Source: Halichondria panicea (lineage: Eukaryota > Porifera > Demospongiae > Suberitida > Halichondriidae). Taken from it: 64,000 nucleotides of DNA. A program made the translations under genes and the position numbers. Under the pieces are notes generated by a model, which was not told the DNA's origin, did no database searches, and saw nothing but the letters and a program-made list of their open reading frames with translations. Below are positions 37,201 to 49,300 of the stretch, in pieces (within the stretch, counting starts at the first letter, position 1; each line of letters begins with the position of its first letter). The DNA is taken from contig NC_087383.1 of the NCBI RefSeq assembly GCF_963675165.1, forward strand, positions 5,434,839 to 5,498,838, in the 5' to 3' direction.

Positions 37201-39844
37201 GCCATGGCAGTACATCTATAGCACATGTACGTACGTAGTATATAGCTCACACCATATACATACATGTACACGCATTGTATCTCTTAACAAGATGTACAAT
37301 AATAATAATTGTGATAGTACAACAATAATAGTCAACAATTATAGTGCGTATACAGTCACGGAGACACAACGACTCACCAATTAACAACAATGAGTGGCTC
37401 CACACTACTGGTCTCCACTAGAAACAACAGTGAGGCAAGGGCCATGGCGGCTCCAAACTCCTCCGCATAGTTTCTGGTGAATGTACAGTTCTCGACATAA
37501 GCCACTTGACTCAACTGTGGGGCTCCATCACGACTAGAACTCTCTGTTAAAGGAGAGCAGACAAACCGTGTCGGTCTTATGGGAACATGCAATCAATTTT
37601 GACCGTGTACTAAAAGTACGTATAGTGCTTACAATAGCTGCAGTAAAAGCAGGCTAAAAAGACAACAACGTAAGCCACTCATTTTTCAGTGACTATAGAA
37701 CTAAAACGAGACTCACGGTTAGCGAACAAGTGTACTGCTCCACCAAACTCTGCTCGATTTTCCTGAAACACTGAGTTCAACAATACCAGTCTCACAGTAA
37801 ACCCATTATCAGCTCCCTCTAGGAACCCTAACTGCAAACCACCTGATGGTCCAACACATTGATTCTTAATAAATAGCGTTCGATCTATAGTGCTAGTATG
37901 AGCAGCATGTCCACTATAGCCTAGATACAAGCCTCCACCGAAGGACACTGCACTGTTGTTGTCCATAACACAGTCTGTGATGATGGCATCGAGAGAAAAT
38001 CTGGTATCGACAGTGATAGACATGGCACCACCCCGGCCAGTGAACACAAAGCTTTGCAATAGCTCTGAGGTGGAGACAACCTGACGTGGGTCGCTGGTGT
38101 TGTTTGTGAAGACACAGTGTGTGATAAAGATGCCACGATTGTTTGGCACACTGTTGGGGTCAGTGCCATTTGCATTATAGTGGTTGTCATCGAAACCTAT
38201 ACAGAGAAGAAATAAGCAATTAAATATAGTATTAGCAAACCAAACAATAATAACTCAGGTATATCACTTTCATAATAGTACATTCCATTAATTCGAATAC
38301 AGTTTGTTTTACTTGATGGAGTAATAATTCCTAAAGTCTATTAGCGTTGAGTTCGGCTACGTGGTCAATTATGGCTCATTTATGCTTTATGTGGTTGACA
38401 AGTATGCCTTTTATGACTTTTACATGGAAAATACTAACTAGTAGCGAAGTGAAGCTTATCAGCTCTAAAGCACGTAGATCCAGCATGTATTAACAAGAAA
38501 ACCAATGGTATATATGACATTTTAGTGAAGTATGAACAGTTATGAAAACATAATGAAGGCTAAAACTCAACACAAAATTATAGTGAATATACATGTACCT
38601 TGACTAACACCAAAAACAATTGGAAGCTCTCTCTAGATACTGATTATTACAAACCGTGCAATCTGATCGGTTAAAACCTTCAGAGCCCTGTGACAAGCCC
38701 CTGCATGGTTATCTAGCTCACATGGTCTAGATAATGTTTAGTTGGTATCTATTTGGGATTAAGAAACCTTAGGGACTATAATTATAATAGTAGTACCCTC
38801 ACTGCGGTCGGCAGCCGGTTTATACATAGCATACCTCGGTTAACCCATACCTCGCACTGCCTAACTAATAAGATTGAGTGGCATGTACATATATACATTG
38901 TACCCTCACCTATAGACAGACCCCCAGCGTGACCTCTGTACTGGTAGTCAGGTTTGGCCACACCCTCGAATCCGTTACTGTCAAAGGAGCAATTGTGGAC
39001 CTGCACTAAAAAGCTTTGGTAAATATCCACGGCTCCACGGGAAAAAAACCTGGAGGGGAAAAAAGTTATGTCGTACTCAGAAATTTAATGGTCATGCACT
39101 AACATACACATACAATGCATGACTGTACACATACACACTATATTTACTGAACAGCCAAACTTTTCTCCCCCAAAGACGCCATGCATGCATTACAGCTATG
39201 TAGTTTCCAATGAATCACTATAAAATCATAATTATATAGAAACTGTTAGATAATTATAGCTTCCAAGTAAGACGTACGTATAGCTTCTACGTATAGCTTC
39301 TACAAGTTTGATATAGAACTTACATGAAACTGCAATCTGAAATAGTCGTATTCGTGACTTTCTCAATAGCAATAATTCCAACACTTTGTGAAAAATGTAT
39401 TCCTCTCATCTCAACAAACTGTGCCCCGAATATCGTGACAGCATAGAACACACTGACATTCTGTGGAGCTGTGAGATTACTAAATTCCACAAAAACAGAG
39501 CCAATATCTTCAGCCACTATCCTAATGTTCTGCACAAGGTACACACTTTGTTCAATTGAGTACGAGCCGGCCGATAAAGTAACCTCTATACAACCGCTGT
39601 CTCTATGAAATATTGTAGTGTTGAGAGCTGACAGCACTTCTTGCAAGTTGCCAAATGTCAGCGTAATGGTATTATTTGTGCCTTGTCTGAATCTGTTGTA
39701 TTGTGGTCTCCAATCTGAGGTAGTTGAGTTCTTGTTAACACTGATGGTGATCTCACAATCAAGGGTGGTGGTCTGGGAGCTGACAGCAAACACTGACACA
39801 GTACAGAAAATTGCTAGGAGCCTCATTAAGGAATTTAGATGCAT
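28282..39844 (-). CDS. Large signal-peptide, beta-helix-like, multi-pass membrane protein
   Basis: Not assignable to a named gene. Exons in coding order: 39324-39844, 38910-39049, 37717-38196, 37378-37543, 36680-36768, 36153-36304, 35832-35958, 34992-35134, 34577-34673, 34210-34302, 33786-33932, 33025-33186, 32642-32822, 32324-32428, 31945-32036, 31718-31774, 30926-31071, 30595-30739, about 30479-30514, then parts near 30110-30250, 29815-29950, 29040-29355 and 28282-28540. The N-terminus is a signal peptide (MRLLAIFCTVSVFAVSS). A long ectodomain follows with repeated short beta-strand/Asn units and many N-x-S/T sites, resembling a right-handed beta-helix. Then comes a Cys-rich stretch (CICGRQ, GVLCGDCSDESAGFSALLS) and about seven or more hydrophobic helices (for example DVLVIGGFLLFF, ALLSLAMLLLFLVLLPVAIL, AVELLRRGLLIVLTVALPG). 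The tail is cytosolic and ends FESRSRTVSS. Overall layout recalls large TRP-like/sensor membrane proteins of basal animals and protists. Function unknown. Confidence 0.75.
34492..34569. repeat. Perfect 38-bp inverted repeat, 2-nt loop
   Basis: Two 38-bp arms are exact reverse complements around the dinucleotide AA at 34530-34531. The hairpin lies in an intron of the beta-helix membrane-protein gene. It starts eight bases inside the intron, right after the donor GTGAGG at 34571-34576. Confidence 0.95.
35250..35638. mobile_element. pogo/Tigger-like non-autonomous element
   Basis: Starts CAGTAGAACCTCGCTAATCC and ends GGATTAGCGAGGTTCTACTG, flanked by TA. An open frame from 35396 (MATAKKTRR...GETVEI) resembles the start of a CENP-B-type helix-turn-helix of pogo transposases, but it is not continued into a transposase. 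Intronic in the beta-helix membrane-protein gene. Confidence 0.8.
38325..38575. repeat. Dispersed repeat GCGTTGAGTTCGGCTACGTG, copy 1
   Basis: About 250 bp, similar along its length to 43212-43460, including TACATGGAAAAT and GAAGGCTAAAACTCAACAC-like segments. Intronic in the membrane-protein gene. Confidence 0.7.
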
Positions 39845-40365
39845 CCTCTAAAGTATAACTACACTAATTAGTTACTGTAAACACTCTTTTAATAATTATT
39901 GTGACTTCTTTAACTGTCTGAGCCAACGCCCACCATCCAGGTGTTGTTCTGTGATCTAGCCCCACCCCCCACTAGCACTCAGGTCGACTTTTCTCTACAT
40001 GTCCTATGTATATATTTCTTACTCCTAGTCATCAGTCTAGGCCAGGATAAATGGTCTAGCTAGCTACAACAGAACAATTTTCCAAAATTCTTGATGATTT
40101 TATTGACATCACGCCATACGTATAATACTAAGAACACATCGACCGCCGTAGGCTAGGCTGGAGAAGGCTATTCTGATTGTGACGACTGGAAATGCAACGG
40201 TACAAATTAGGTCGAAATATACACATGAGGGGTTATATACACAAGGCTAGATATCATGTGACAGCACTAAATCACGCTGTATTAGTACTTAAGATTGATC
40301 ATTAAAAATAACACTGTATTTGGCAGTTACATACAACTCATTGAAACTAAAACAACGCGCTAGCG
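39845..40365. other. Intergenic, upstream of the membrane-protein gene
   Basis: About 520 bp between the start of the membrane-protein gene and the stop of the next minus-strand gene. It must hold that gene's promoter and the other's 3' end. No TATA box, repeat or RNA gene is recognised. Confidence 0.5.
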
Positions 40366-43300
40366 TTACTTTAAATATATACACACTATAGCTCCTTGCC
40401 CATCATTTAGATACAGATAGAGTCCATGGTCTTCATCATGATCTTCATCACCATTCACATGCTCACGCCCTGGCAAAATAACAGAGAGAAAACTGCGTGG
40501 CCCTATCCCTAGACATGGAAGCACGCCTCTCAGCTGACCAACCACTGATATCCAGTATAGCTCCTCTCGAAAATAGTCCCCAAAGTTGGTTGTACTCACA
40601 ATATATCCTAAATGAATGAATGAATTGTGCAATAACAAGTGAGTAGGTGTCGGTATTAAATAGCTTTATTCGTACTCACCAGACGGACCCATCGAAAGTA
40701 GTTCAGTTGGTTTGCCAGGGAGTAGTACATCTAGCTCACATTTCACGCAGTCATTTCTACAATAATGTAATTGCATACATAGGTACGTAACACCACAGAC
40801 TACACTATATTATTGCTGTTTGTACATGTACAACCTTATTACATAACACCATACAGAAATTAACTTACTCAATATGCAGTATCAAGATTCTGTTGTTCAC
40901 TGCTAGCCCTAATTTGCAGCTCTCATGTGCCCCAGCAGTTCCTTCAATAGTCAGAATGGAACCCTGTTTCAGGTACTTACTCCAAAGCTGAATCGTTCCA
41001 AACTGTGTCTTCTGAAGTTCAGCACCTTTAGGTTTTGGTTGACTTGGTTGTGTGTGGGGATCATACTGAACATCCCACACCTTGAGTACCGAAAACAGAC
41101 TCTCCAATACAGGAAACTGGTACAATGTCTGTACGTCTTCTTCTGGTGAACTGAGCCCAAGGATACTGACCGGAGCCAATGTGTGTGCGTTCAAGAGCAG
41201 GACTCCGTTGTTGGTGTGCACTAATACTAGTCCAGGAACAGGTATCAGTGCTTCAATGAGCGTTGAGGGAGGGAAATTATCATAGGACAACATATTTCCC
41301 AAAGTAAGGTCACAGCTGTACACCACAGGCCCGCTGCATGATAATGACTCATGATTATAGTGGTATATAAATTTCTAATAAAGATTGTCCTCACCTCTGA
41401 TCCACCCCCCTCCATCCAAAGAAACGAGACCCCATTGAGAAGTGAGGGCAGAAGTAACGAAGAATTTTTCTAAAAGTAAAGGGCCCATGCAGATTTGGGG
41501 TTAGATCCTTTTCTACAACCACATCTCCATTGAGGTCAAAGACCATGTAGACAAGAGTGCACTTTGGATTCACTCTCAGAGCTGTCGCATATCTACATGT
41601 ACATGTACTTTCATGTAGGAAGGATTTGCACATACAGGTACATGACATTTACAGTCATCATCATGCAGGGAACCACATTTTGTCTGTTACCATAAACATT
41701 CGTTACTTAAAATAGGGGGCAATAGGGGATGATTTTCATGAGATCTGTGTTAATGAAAGCACCGCAGGTACTGTTGCCTCGGAGATGCCAAAGCTACATA
41801 ACATAAAGCTACTAATAGCAATATTTTACTGCATGCAAACTCAAAGAGTGGGTAATGATCGACCACGATCGTTGTTAAAAACGATCGATGCCAAAAGTTC
41901 AAGTCTAAAAATCAGCAGAGCCTTGCAGCTCTCTTCTCACTCTTGCAGCTACCAATAGCTAGCGTTTTAGTGCAGAGCTAACTACTAAGTAGAGTAGTAA
42001 CACTCAGTAAACAAGTTTGGCTACGTGCTCTTCTGAAAAGGCTGCAATGGCATTCCAAGTAGGCATAACTCGAGAACGAAGCATTATGTTGCAAATCCAC
42101 AAATTAAAATCCAAGAAAACATGACTCGAAGCCTATAGAAACTCTTACTTGCACTTGATTCATCCTTGAGCAGCTGTAGCAGTCTACACACACAGACACA
42201 CAAACACACTACCGTATACCTCGCTTGCGCATGCGCACCGAGGCATAATAAGTTGTTTTACTGCCATAATTATTTCCCAAGTACATGTAGATAGAAGTTT
42301 GTGCATTTCATGTCAATGAATTTATCAAAATGTGGAGGATCTGTTGAGAGGTCAAAGTTCACAGTGGCTGTGCTGCTTCTGGAAATGTACACTCTAATTG
42401 GCCACTAAAATATAGCTAGCACTTTTAATTAGTGGAAGACCAACTATAGATGTAGGTTAAATTGTATGCGAATAGATGATATCGCTACGAACGATTTTGA
42501 TCTTCACTGTAAGTATAGCTAGTCGTACATATAACTAGATTCTACCATACTCCATGTGAGGCTAAGCCTCGAGGCATAACTACATGTATATAGTTGATGG
42601 TCTATTCAGGGGATGACTTCATGCTAGAGTGGTACAGCATAATTTCATAGTAAAGTACTGTAACAGTAGGTTGATCTTAGCGCATGATTATGTTTGAACG
42701 CTGTTTAGCACTAGATCTATATACACCCCGTCTCTCTTCTAATTACAGAACCACTCTAATAGAAGAACCAACTCGCATTATTTTTTGTTCTATTTATAAA
42801 CCATTTGTAATTATGTATCTATGCAGGCTCAAAAGCTGTGGCGACATAATGCACGTAACTGCTAACCGTAGTTCATTTCGGTTTACCTGATATGCCTGAA
42901 GTGAGAGATATAGAGCTGGGGGGAGGGAGTTACTTGTTCATACCATTGGTGCTTGGGGTCAGGAACACAGTGGATCCTGACATCACCAAAACTGTCACTG
43001 TCTGAGCAGTTCACAAACTATGAAAAAGACAACAAAACATGATAAATACGATTTCAATATACCAAAGATGTAGTGCTTTTTGTTGCAGAAATTTCGGAAT
43101 AGACACTAAAAAGTCTATTTAAATTTATGGTTGCATGCATGAGCAGCGACCACCCCCAGAGAAAAACTGAAACACAATTTGAGCGAGTTACCAAGCGAAA
43201 AACAGGTGGGTCTAGTTGCGTTACGTTGAGTTCAGCCCCGGAAGTTATGTGGTCAATTATGAGCTTTATGTGGTAGATAAGTATGGCAGGAATCGACTTC

Positions 43301-46300
43301 TACATGGAAAATGCTACTTCTAGTTGCTTGGAGCTTATCAGCTCTACAGCATATAGATAGAAGCGCTTTTTAAAAAGGAACCCAATGGTATATGAAACTT
43401 AGAATTTCAGTGAAGTATGACAAAGTTATGACATTTTTATGAAGGTCAAGCTCAACACGAATGAACTTTAGTTTTGATGCCTCCATTTGTGTAAAAGTAC
43501 CACTTCCGTTTCCAATCCAATCCCTCCTTTTCCTATATCTTAGCATCAAACACTCGAGCTACGTAAGACACTCACCACTAGGACACTGCAGTTTCTGTCT
43601 TTCTGTACATGTAGCTCTGGACGTACAGAGAACTTTAGCAGAAGTGTGGCTTCCCCTAGTATTACTGTTGAGAGCAGACACAGGCTAAAACAGTCGTACG
43701 TTTCATTCAGAACTTTGAAAGTTTGTTTCTTTTTTTCCCAAGACCATTTTTTGAAACGAGGAGGCAACGACCTCTTAACTTCCTGCATAAATAAATTATT
43801 ATAATTATGTGTACTAGGATTGTTACACGTACACAATAACAACAAACGTTCCGTTCCGTTCAATAGTAGATTTTTTTCAGCACCTACAGAAGCCCTCGTA
43901 AAAGTTCCCGTTCCATACTGATGATCAACGGCGCTAAGACGTTTCGGAGGCGGAGGGCCAGCTCAAAGGTACAGAAATGAAGTACCTGTTTTCATTCCGT
44001 AACAACGATATAGCACGTGTAATGCTACTTAATGAATTAACATGATAACACTCGGTTGCTAGCAGGTTACAAAATCAAGCTGGTGGACTGTTATACTAAA
44101 AGAATCCTCATCCTTCACAGACAGCCCTAAGAAGCGAGTCAAGCGAGTTACTGACATTCAGCTTAAATATTTAATTAATACTGTATGTACAATATTTTTC
44201 ATTTGGCATGATAATTCTTATGACACTATAAGAAAATGCTTGTCACATAGTCTCATGAATCAGCCACCGTTCCTTTGGAACACCGTCTGAGCACTCTTGT
44301 CATCGTTTTATGTGCCAAGATGGAATTCCGTCTTGACCAATCAGATTGCAGAAGTCCAGTCAGGTGATGAACTTGGAGGCAGCAAAAAACTGCACTTTGC
44401 TCAACGCATTTGGATAATCATTACGCATGCATTACGCATGGTAAACACTTCACACATAGAAGCTGCTGCAAAGCATAAGCAAGCCAAGCAGGGTCCTTGG
44501 GCAATTTAGCACCACAAGAAAAACACAAATAGAGAGAGATGCCTTCGCTTGACGATTTGTATATTAACAATTAGCAAATATGTGTGGGCGTAAGATCACG
44601 AATTTAATTACATTCCATTGGTTTTGTGAGCAATTAACATTCCATTTTGAATTGACTTCATGACAAGAGTGCTTTCATGACAAGAGTGCTCAGACGGTGT
44701 TCCAAAGGAACGGCGGCTGATTCATGAGACTACTTGTCACAATGGTGCAATCTGATTGGTTACTGAGAGGTCCTTTATTTCACTTAGAGACCTCAGCAGA
44801 GATCTTCTACAGAGTTCCATTATATGTACTTGCCTATGGAAATTTATGTTGAAGTCATAGTAACGATGATGCAGTGCATCATTAAAAAAATAATTGTTTT
44901 TGTGTTTTGCAGTGCAGCTTTGCAGTTTTTAACTCACTCTTGCAGCTACCAATAGCTAGTGCTCTAGTGCAGAGCTAACTACTAAGTAGAAAAGCAACTT
45001 TCTATTAGCAGTTTTTGCTATGCATGATTCTCAAGAGACGGAAACGGCCTTCAATGTGAGTTTTTTATGTAGATTTAGCCAGAGCGAAGCTTTAACGTTG
45101 CTTGAGACTTGTAGAAACTATTGGTTGCAAAGTCTCTTTGTGTTAGCTTGCTTAGCACATTTCTATCAGTTATAGGCCTCATCCAACGGTCACTATGGGA
45201 TTATGAGACCCTCAGGCCCTTAGTAGCGCCCTCGCTGCGCTCGGGGGCGCTACAGTCTCGGGCCCTCGGGGTCTCATAATCCCATAGAGACTTTGGGTTC
45301 AGTATAACTATTATGTATAGTGTGACAGAAGCGTGCTAAAAAATTAATATGAACATACACTAGATCCAGACTGAAGAAGGGTTGTGTTGATTTGCAGCCT
45401 GGATATTGCAGTTATGGCAGTTTTTCTATGTGTCCCTGGATTACACTAGTAAAGTTAGGACTCCATTTTGTAGCTAGCTGTGTACTTACATTCTTTATTG
45501 CCCACTCACCTGTTTTTTCTCCTGTTTTCTGGCTCCGTAAAACGGAACACTGCGGTGCAACGGAAACGCAATGGGAACTTCTATTTATTTGAGGGCTACT
45601 ACATGTTACTATTACAATCAAGTATTACAATTATTGCTAAACACACAATCACCCACTCACTGAGAGGCCTATAAATCTCCCTGACTCCACTATCTTGTCC
45701 AAAATTGGTATTTTGTCACTGAGTGGTGAGTTCTCAAGCTCATGCAGAACAACCTGAAATAAGAGTACAATACATATTACCAGCATTGAGAAGAAGTATA
45801 CAAGTAGCAACCAAAAATAATATCCACGACTTACGTTTTTCAATTTCTTTCGGATGTTTTTCCTTAAGTCCAGCCTTTTGCAGGAGCCATCGATACTATA
45901 GTAACAGAGCCATGCAGAATGGTTCCCAAACTTTTCGCTATACTGGTTGAGGTTGTCGCGGGTTGAAACCATCGTCAACTCCACAACACAGTGCTGGCAT
46001 TCAAACACTCGAACGGGCCACGGAAGAAACGAGCGATCTATAGAAGAGTACGTGCAAATTGGTATCACCACAACCATGTGGTTAGGACACGACACATCAC
46101 TGTATAAGTACCTTTGCCTCTTGTGCTCATGATAGGACTGTCCAGTTTACTATCCAGAGAATTACGGTAAAAGTGTCTCTTTGATACCTCACGAGGGAAA
46201 CACAGCTGGCTATATAAATTCAGTCAAGAGCAATACATAAACAATTAGCCTGTTCCTTGCCACAAGAATCACTACACGCACAATACGTACAATAGCAAAA

Positions 46301-49300
46301 CATACCCAGTGTATGGGTCAAGCAACACAGTTCTCATTGGGGGGGAGTCCATATGCCAGTCTGCTGTGATGTAGCCATCCTCTGAGAGCCGGATACCAAT
46401 TTCTTGTGAACAGTGATCAGCTAACATAGACGCAGTACGATCTTGGTAGTAGTACGGGTAACGCGGGTGTAGCAGGCGGGTCCTCCAGCGTAGTTTGAGC
46501 ATTGGAGCGTGCTTCAGAGAACTGGTGCTCAGTAGGTTGATGAGTGGCTCCCATGGAGCTGAGGTGTTGAACATGTGGAATCGCGAATTTCTCTCAGGTA
46601 TCCAATGTGGCCACTCCATGTGACTGAATACATGTGTGTGTGTGCGCATCCAGGTATTACAATATAAGTCGATCCATTAACGTAGCCCTAGCTAGCTTCT
46701 TTTATGAAAAGAAGCATATAGATCTATTAACTATTAAGCACAAACACCCAATCTGTGGTCAAGCACGAACTACGTGTACATGCAGTTATGGACTTAGCTA
46801 TTTATAATAAGAAGTATTAATTTGCTCTATCTTACATGCTGTCGTTCTGGACTATATAGGAGGGTATTAATTAATGTTTGCGATTTTCGCTGATTAAACA
46901 TAAAATTATGTACCGCGAACATTTATACCCACAAATTTAATATCAGATGCATGCATGCTGCAAAAAAGGCTGCTATTCCGCAAAAATCCACGAAAACCTT
47001 TCTAACAGTATTCCGCAATACAAACATACAGTAGTAGCAGCCGAAATAAATGTTCTGTCCGTTCGCGTAGTACACTGTGTTTGTTTTGCTATTGATAATG
47101 CATGTAGGTTAGGGTCAAGCAACGTAACCACAGTGTACATGTGTACATGTAGTACGTGAAAAGGCAGAAACGGGTGTTCTCATGTTGCTGTAATCTAACC
47201 ATTATGTGTACTATATCTATACGCAAACAGAAAGAAACTTTTTGGGCTAGCTCCTGTTGTAATTGTGACTAAAATTAATGATGGTATAATTACGTACTCA
47301 CATGAATGCCTCCATGAAGCGTGTCCAGCTTCTCTTAGAGCTGCCTCCTTGTCCCAGCAACGCATGGATCATGGACAGATGGTATTGGAGGAGTGGCTGC
47401 CTCACTGCCAGCTGCTCCAAAAACTCCAAACATTGCTCAAGAAATTTTTTATTGAAGAAGTCTGGATTGGTACAGCCTGGAAAGAGAATTTATGAGATCC
47501 AATCACAAATCCAACAATGAATTACTTCTTACCTGGAGCAGTGGGGTCACTGGGGTTGACCCCAACCAATTCCCCTGAGTGAACCAGCATTCTGGACTCA
47601 GCAGCTGCTAACTGTAGGGGCCAATGTTGGCTTAACGAAGTAGGAAGAGGTTCTAAGACCTGGAGAACACTTCTCCACAGTCGAGCTGCGTCCCTCGCCA
47701 CTGAGCTTGTGAGTAGGCTACAGTGCGTGCAGTTGTGAATTTGTTGCTCAGTTCACATGCATTAACCTAAACTCTGATTAGTTCCTGAAACCCCGACCTC
47801 ATAGATCGTTTTATGTATGAATTGAACCTGGCTATACGCTCACCCACAATCGTAAGCAGCTGCTTCTAAAGCCAGAACAGAAGGTTGAATCTGTAGATAT
47901 CGATGAAATTCAACACTAGGAATTCGCTGCTTACCAGGAGATGATTAACAGGAAATTGTGCTATTCCAGGTGCTTTATGAAATCTGGTGAGCCCCTCGCT
48001 TTCCCTGAAAAATCTGCAAGCCAGCTCTCGCTCTCCAAACTGAACCAGCATACGACCAATCTCATTCAATACAGCTGCTTGGTGGTTACCTACAATATAA
48101 TCATAAGTGTTATATCAATTACATATAACTTGCCATGCACATCCAATTACACCAACCTAGAGCAATAGGATCTCCATCACACTCAAGCTTAGAGACAGCA
48201 CTCTGGAAAGCAGCCACAGCCTGCTTGATCTGTCCTCTAGCCCAGTAGACATATCCTGGCCACAGCAACAACATGCCAGACATCACTTCACTGAGATTCT
48301 TGTACCTGCAAAACAGAGATACAAAATTAGGTACAGTATGTCATTGTGAATAATTATATACATGTAGTTACATGTGTACTAAATAATCACGTACATTTGT
48401 AGCTACGGTACCGTTAGTGTTATAAATGCACTGAGAAGACCGACCATGCATGTGTGCAATATTATGCAGAACTCAGCAAAATGTTGGACATACCTAGCTT
48501 GGATAAAAGAGGACACATAATGAATTGTGGCTAGTTGAGCAGGTGTGAGCAGGTCCTGGGGCTTTGTGCTTTGATCTCTGTTCCCAAACAAGGGAAAGGC
48601 AAAGTTTACTAAGTGAAGCAAGGGCCCTGTTAATGGCTGTCTCATCCACAAAGTGTTCAAAAGGTTACATTCCCCGAAGTCAAAAACCGATACATGCAGG
48701 CCAGTATCTGCACATGGCTGCATGGATGAGAGCCCAGATGGTGCGAGTAACTTGGCCGGCAGCCCCCAATGCATCACGGGATCAGAATTGGGGTCAGCAT
48801 GAATCTGGAATATGTATGTACAAGGAATAAGCTCGATTATAATTATATTATAGACTACACACAGCTTACATTGTTTTAATAACAACTCGTATGATTGTAT
48901 AGTTCAGACATTAGTCGACTATTTGAATGAAAGATTTAGCAACGGTATTTGTATACATTGTAGCTGATCCAACCCTCCATCTGTAAAATCATAATAATTT
49001 CTACAAAATACTTACACTTTGAGTAAGTGGTTTATGGTACTAATCGCTTGTTACTTTGTTCTGTCTACACATGTACCGTATATGCTCGATCAGAGGCCGC
49101 TCTTGTATAAAGGCCGCACTCAAATAGTAGCCTCCCTTGCTAGCAAAATTAAACATTTAGTAGCCGCTCTCAAATAGTAGCCTCAGTAAACTTTGACTCG
49201 AGCATTTCTGCACGTGGCAGCCAAAAAAATTATTATTAGCAGCTAGCTACATGTAGTAGCTACAAGTAGCAGCTTGTTAGTGCTTCACAAAGACTTTCTC

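Larger units (their letters stand above)
44231..45310. repeat. Dispersed repeat, copy B, with two nested insertions
   Basis: Same repeat as 6100-6600, interrupted by the Mutator-like MITE (44248-44732) and by the 86-bp palindrome (45197-45282). Confidence 0.85.

Noticed and set aside
44297..44509. Open frame within the Mutator-like MITE
   Set aside because: Only 70 codons with no transposase motif; starts inside the terminal inverted repeat.
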